Below are positions 6,505-9,425 of a stretch of 9,425 nucleotides of DNA, piece after piece. A program made the position numbers and the translations under genes. The stretch comes from Sedimentisphaerales bacterium. Lineage in GTDB: Bacteria; Planctomycetota; Phycisphaerae; Sedimentisphaerales; SM23-30. The DNA lies in assembly GCA_030634605.1 (NCBI GenBank), contig DAOWAK010000022.1, forward strand, positions 1 through 9,425, in the 5' to 3' direction. Positions within the stretch are counted from its first letter, which is position 1. The number at the start of each line of letters is the position of its first letter. The notes beneath the pieces are model-generated. The model searched no databases. It saw only the letters and a list, made by a program, of their open reading frames with translations, and had not been told where the DNA came from.

Positions 6505-6577
6505 TGATACGCAACAGAAAGTTAGAGAGTTGATCGGGCAGATTGAAGCGGTTTGTTCGGAGAGTCGGCCGATTTGA
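6500..6577 (+). pseudogene. hypD: N-terminal end of hypD, cut by in-frame TGA
   Basis: From TTG 6500 the frame reads 25 residues, MSDTQQKVRELIGQ through ESRPI, then TGA at 6575-6577, then continues in frame into the HypD body at GTG 6578. This is the expected HypD N-terminus: family members have a Pro-rich segment running into an (Ile/Leu)-(Met/Leu)-Glu-Val-Cys-Gly motif. The TGA stands where Arg (CGA) would be normal, so one C-to-T change explains it. With this piece the gene would be 357 residues, a normal HypD length. AAGG at 6488-6491 is a weak ribosome-binding site, 8 nt before the TTG. Confidence 0.7.
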
Positions 6578-7573
6578 GTGTTGGAAGTTTGGTGCACGCA
6601 CACGGTTTCGCTGTTTCGCAGCGGGATAAAGTCGTTGCTGCCGGGGGGGCTAAGGTTGATAAGTGGGCCGGGTTGTCCGGTTTGTGTAACTTCGCAGGGC
6701 TATATTAATGTTGCCTGCGAATTGGCTGGGCGGAATGAGGTTACCATTTGCACTTACGGCGATATGGTTCGGGTGCCCGGGAGCAACGGCAGCCTGGAAC
6801 AGCAAAGTGCCGAAGGTGCCAGTGTGGTGGTGGTTTATTCGGCCCGGGACGCGGTGGCCTATGCAGAGAAGAATCCGGATCGGCAGGTGGTTTTCCTGGC
6901 GGTTGGTTTTGAGACGACCACGCCGGCGACTGCGGCGGTGGTTATCGAAGCGCAGCAGAAAAAGCTGGATAACTTTTTTATACTGGCGGGGCACAAGCTG
7001 GTTATTCCGGCGATGCAGGCGTTGCTATCGGGCGGAGAGGTTGCGGTGGATGGATTCATGTGTCCGGGGCACGTTAGTGTGGTGATCGGTACGGAAGCGT
7101 ATCGGCCCATCGCGGAGCAGTTTGGTAAGCCTTGTGTTATTACGGGATTCGAGCCGGAAAAAATTCTGCAGGGAATTCTACTCCTGGTTAAGCAGGTTGC
7201 TGCGGGGCGGGCTGAGGTGGAAAACGCTTACGATGTAGCGGTTAGCGAAAAGGGAAATCCGCTGGCGGGGCAAATGATAGAAAAGGTTTTTTACCCGGCG
7301 GCGGCGGTGTGGCGGGCTATCGGTGAAATCCCTGACAGCGGGCTGGAATTGCGCGACGAGTTTAAAGCGTTTGATGCTCTGGTGCATTTTGGTATCGAAC
7401 CGGGGCCGGACGAGACACCGCCGGGTTGTCTTTGCGGTGAGGTTATTCAGGGCAAAGCCAGCCCGCCGGAATGTGAATTGTTCGGTAAGAAGTGCACTCC
7501 GATGGATCCGGTTGGTCCGTGCATGGTCAGCAGCGAAGGAACCTGTGCGGCCTGGTTTAAATACAAAAAGTGA
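6578..7573 (+). CDS. hypD: HypD, Fe(CN)2CO assembly protein, N-terminally interrupted
   Basis: HypD, an Fe-S protein, works with HypC as the scaffold where CN and CO are attached to iron. Numbered from GTG 6578 (331 aa): GPGCPVC (30-36), GFETT (110-114), CPGHVS (162-167) and the C-terminal Cys set C284, C286, C299, C306, C315, C323, which includes the [4Fe-4S] ligands. These parts look intact, and the frame is clean to TGA 7571-7573. Two faults lie at the front. A TGA immediately precedes this GTG, removing 25 residues, and residues 5-9 read WCTHT where the family has CGTHT; that Cys (C41 in E. coli HypD) is essential. GTG 6578 has no Shine-Dalgarno, so it is an unlikely natural start. The gene is probably inactive or poorly translated, unless these are sequence errors. 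It follows hypC across the repeat insertion. Confidence 0.9.
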   Translation: MLEVWCTHTVSLFRSGIKSLLPGGLRLISGPGCPVCVTSQGYINVACELAGRNEVTICTYGDMVRVPGSNGSLEQQSAEGASVVVVYSARDAVAYAEKNPDRQVVFLAVGFETTTPATAAVVIEAQQKKLDNFFILAGHKLVIPAMQALLSGGEVAVDGFMCPGHVSVVIGTEAYRPIAEQFGKPCVITGFEPEKILQGILLLVKQVAAGRAEVENAYDVAVSEKGNPLAGQMIEKVFYPAAAVWRAIGEIPDSGLELRDEFKAFDALVHFGIEPGPDETPPGCLCGEVIQGKASPPECELFGKKCTPMDPVGPCMVSSEGTCAAWFKYKK

Positions 7574-7593
7574 GATTATTTGTTTTACAAAAA

Positions 7594-7613
7594 CCCCGCG
7601 TTGCCACGCGGGG
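7594..7613. terminator. Hairpin between hypD and hypE
   Basis: CCCCGCGT (7594-7601) and ACGCGGGG (7606-7613) form a perfect 8-bp GC-rich stem with loop TGCC. On the plus strand the stem is followed by 8 nt and then T7 (7622-7628). On the minus strand it runs directly into TTTTTG, so it is a textbook intrinsic terminator in that direction, although no minus-strand gene ends here. In the plus direction it may cause partial termination or set an mRNA end inside the hyp operon. It starts 20 bp after the hypD stop. Confidence 0.6.
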
Positions 7614-7643
7614 CTGAAATGTTTTTTTGGGATTCGGCAGTAT

Positions 7644-8675
7644 ATGAAACACAATAAAATTGTAATGGCGCACGGTGGGGGAGGGGAGTTAACGAGGCAA
7701 TTGCTGGCGGAGCGGATTATTCCGCGGTTGGGCAACGAATTGCTGAATCCTCTGATGGACAGTGCTGTTTTTGATATTGAGCCGGGTCGATTGTGCATGA
7801 CAACGGACGCTTTTGTGGTTGATCCGCTGGAGTTTCCCGGCGGGGACATCGGGCGGCTGGCGGTTTGCGGGACGGTGAACGATTTGGCGGTGATGGCAGC
7901 GGACCCGAAAGTGCTTAGTCTGGCAATGGTGCTGGAGGAAGGGCTGGAGATGGAGCTGCTGGATCGGGTGATTGGATCGATAGCAGAAGCTGCCCGGCAG
8001 GGGGGCGTGGTAATTGGCACCGGCGATACCAAGGTTGTGGAGGGACGTGGCAGCGGCGGGGGGATGACCATCACTACGGCTGGGATTGGTCGGCTTAAGG
8101 ATGGGGTGAACCTTGATCCGAGCCGAATTGTTGCGGGTGATGTGATAATTGTTACCGGAAACATTGCGGAGCACGGGTTGGCGGTTATGTCGGCCCGGGA
8201 CGGGTTGGCTTTTGAAACGAAATTGATCAGCGATGTCGCTCCACTGAACGGGCTGGTTAACCGGATTTGTCAAAGCGGGGCGGATATCAAATTTATGCGG
8301 GACCCGACCCGCAGCGGCGTGGCAGGGGTGATGGTCGATCTGGTTAATCTGGTTGACCTGGTTGAAGACGTCGGTCTGAGCATTGAGCTTGAGGAAGATG
8401 CTGTTCCGGTCAGTGCGATAGCCCGCCATACCGCGGAGCTTTTGGGGCTGGATGTGATGACCGTTGCCAATGAGGGAAAAATTGTAGTTGTTGTCAATCA
8501 GGCCGACGCGGACAAGGTTGTTGCTGCCTGCCGAGCGGATGAGTTGGGACGGAATGGGGCGGTCATCGGGCGATTTACAGATGCGCAGCCGGGGCTGGTG
8601 GAGTTGATTACTGTGGCTGGTGGTCGGCGGTTGGTACAGCGGCCTTACGGTGAGGATCTGCCCAGGATTTGTTAA
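7644..8675 (+). CDS. hypE: HypE, thiocyanate-forming hydrogenase maturation protein
   Basis: HypE accepts the carbamoyl group from HypF on its C-terminal Cys and dehydrates it with ATP to a thiocyanate, the CN donor for HypC-HypD. The protein is 343 residues, normal for the family. It ends PRIC (340-343), the conserved tail carrying the acceptor C343. It has the PurM/AIR-synthase fold motifs: HGGGG (10-14), FPGGDIGRLAVCGTVNDLA (64-82), MRDPTRSGVA (218-227) and NEGK (276-279). The ATG at 7644 fits the usual HypE start MK-x4-MAHGGGG. The frame stays open upstream to 7323, but that part overlaps hypD in another frame and is not real. The ribosome-binding site is weak. The gap to hypD is 70 bp and holds a hairpin; hypA follows after 31 bp. 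No damage is seen. Confidence 0.97.
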   Translation: MKHNKIVMAHGGGGELTRQLLAERIIPRLGNELLNPLMDSAVFDIEPGRLCMTTDAFVVDPLEFPGGDIGRLAVCGTVNDLAVMAADPKVLSLAMVLEEGLEMELLDRVIGSIAEAARQGGVVIGTGDTKVVEGRGSGGGMTITTAGIGRLKDGVNLDPSRIVAGDVIIVTGNIAEHGLAVMSARDGLAFETKLISDVAPLNGLVNRICQSGADIKFMRDPTRSGVAGVMVDLVNLVDLVEDVGLSIELEEDAVPVSAIARHTAELLGLDVMTVANEGKIVVVVNQADADKVVAACRADELGRNGAVIGRFTDAQPGLVELITVAGGRRLVQRPYGEDLPRIC

Positions 8676-8706
8676 TGAGACTTTTAGGGAACCCTGAGAA
8701 TTTATT

Positions 8707-9072
8707 ATGCATGAAATGGCCATCGCAGAGGCGTTGATTGAACAGGTCCTTGAACTGGCCCGGCAGAATAATGCCGAAAAGGTCTGCGAAGTCGAAGTCA
8801 GCCTGGGCGTGATGCGTCTGGTTGTTCCGGAAGCATTGGAAGTCGCTTTTGCGGCATTGGCGGAGGGGACAATTGTTCAGGGAGCCACGCTGGCTCAGGT
8901 TGAAAAACCGATAACCGCTCGTTGTCGACAATGCAGTGTTGAATATCAGCCGCCGCCGGGCGATTTGCAATGTCCGCAGTGTCATCAGGCGGACTACGTG
9001 ATTGTTGATGGTGATGAAATTATTTTGAAATCGCTTGTTTGTGATACCGAAAAAGGAGCGACGCAGCAGTGA
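8707..9072 (+). CDS. hypA: HypA, nickel chaperone with structural zinc site
   Basis: A 121-residue HypA. It binds nickel through the N-terminal MHE motif (His2) and passes it to the hydrogenase large subunit together with the GTPase HypB. The zinc site is complete: C73, C76, C89, C92 (C-x2-C-x12-C-x2-C). The body (29-65) matches the usual fold, with VSLGVMRLVVPEAL. The start is fixed by the required MHE, although the upstream sequence (TGAGAA) is a weak ribosome-binding site. Its TGA overlaps the hypB GTG start as GTGA, so hypA and hypB are probably translationally coupled. Length is normal (about 113-120 aa) with a slightly longer tail. Confidence 0.96.
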   Translation: MHEMAIAEALIEQVLELARQNNAEKVCEVEVSLGVMRLVVPEALEVAFAALAEGTIVQGATLAQVEKPITARCRQCSVEYQPPPGDLQCPQCHQADYVIVDGDEIILKSLVCDTEKGATQQ

Positions 9073-9425
9073 AAATTAGAGTAGTTGAGAATGTTCTTAA
9101 AGCTAACGATGCCCTGGCCCAGGAGAACCGGCAACGGCTGGATGAGGCGTCGGTGCGAACCATTAACCTGATGAGCGCCCCGGGCAGCGGGAAAACCACC
9201 CTGCTGGAAAAAACCATCGAGCAACTGGGAGCTGCGCGTTGTGCGGTGCTGGTGGGTGATTTGCAGACCACCCGTGATGCCGAGCGGCTGGAAAAGGCTG
9301 GCGCCCAGACCATCCAGATCAACACCGGCAAAGGTTGCCATCTCTCGGCTAGCGAAGTCGCCCGTGGGCTGGATGAACTTGCCCTGGATAAAGTCGAGCA
9401 CCTTTTTATCGAAAACGTGGGCAAC
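9069..9425 (+). CDS. hypB: HypB GTPase, nickel insertion (cut by window edge)
   Basis: The first 119 residues of HypB, the SIMIBI-class GTPase that drives nickel delivery with HypA. It starts at GTG 9069, overlapping the hypA stop by 4 bp, with AAGGAG at 9053-9058. Visible motifs are the P-loop APGSGKTT (37-44), the switch region VGDLQTTRDAERL (62-74), and C90-H91 in TGKGCHL, the metal site at the dimer interface. It ends at FIENVGN, just where the family normally continues LVCP. The N-terminus lacks both the Cys-rich CxxCGC motif of E. coli HypB and a His-rich stretch, so extra nickel binding or storage is unlikely. Third codon positions here favour C, unlike the G/T-rich hypF to hypE. Confidence 0.95.
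   Translation, partial: MKIRVVENVLKANDALAQENRQRLDEASVRTINLMSAPGSGKTTLLEKTIEQLGAARCAVLVGDLQTTRDAERLEKAGAQTIQINTGKGCHLSASEVARGLDELALDKVEHLFIENVGN

Noticed and set aside
6575..6577. TGA in hypD read as selenocysteine or by an alternative code
   Set aside because: Arg, not Cys, is expected there, and I see no obvious stem-loop of SECIS type just after it. Several neighbouring genes end in TGA, which rules out reassignment.
7323..7643. Upstream extension of the hypE frame
   Set aside because: It overlaps the conserved C-terminus of hypD in another frame, and the HypE family begins at the MK...HGGGG segment encoded from 7644.

Overview
The window carries two divergent gene groups plus a poorly explained left edge. 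On the minus strand sits a two-gene translation unit: a small GGQ-motif release-factor-like protein (2946-3293) followed by an ABC-F type ATPase (970-2916). On the plus strand is a hydrogenase maturation operon in the order hypF, hypC, hypD, hypE, hypA, hypB, running from about 3596 to the right edge, where hypB is cut off. The Hyp proteins build and insert the NiFe centre of [NiFe]-hydrogenases: HypF and HypE make the cyanide ligands from carbamoyl phosphate, HypC and HypD carry and assemble Fe(CN)2CO, and HypA and HypB deliver nickel. No hydrogenase structural gene lies inside the window.

The host is a bacterium using the standard code, since several genes end in TGA. An anaerobic or facultative lifestyle is likely from the hyp genes. 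The abundance of short palindromic repeats would suit a Planctomycetota-like or other environmental lineage, but this is only a guess. The plus strand is rich in G and T through both the minus-strand ABC-F gene and the plus-strand hyp genes, so the skew looks replicational rather than coding-driven.

Layout: 1-132 holds three perfect short palindromes of dispersed-repeat type. 133-898 has no gene I can defend. 900-937 is a strong hairpin. 970-3293 is the minus-strand pair, with a promoter candidate at 3330-3358. 3294-3595 is intergenic and contains a REP-like palindrome and a perfect -10 box. The hyp operon fills the rest.

The most notable feature is damage at the front of hypD. The hypC/hypD junction holds an 11-bp duplication flanking about 107 bp of AT-rich heptad repeat. 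This appears to have split an ancestral 4-bp stop/start overlap and moved hypD away from its AGGAG ribosome-binding site. Downstream of it, hypD carries an in-frame TGA where Arg is expected, and its invariant CGTHT motif reads WCTHT. hypF also lacks a convincing start codon in frame, with a candidate one-base loss in a G-run. Either hydrogenase maturation is decaying in this genome, or this stretch contains clustered sequence errors.
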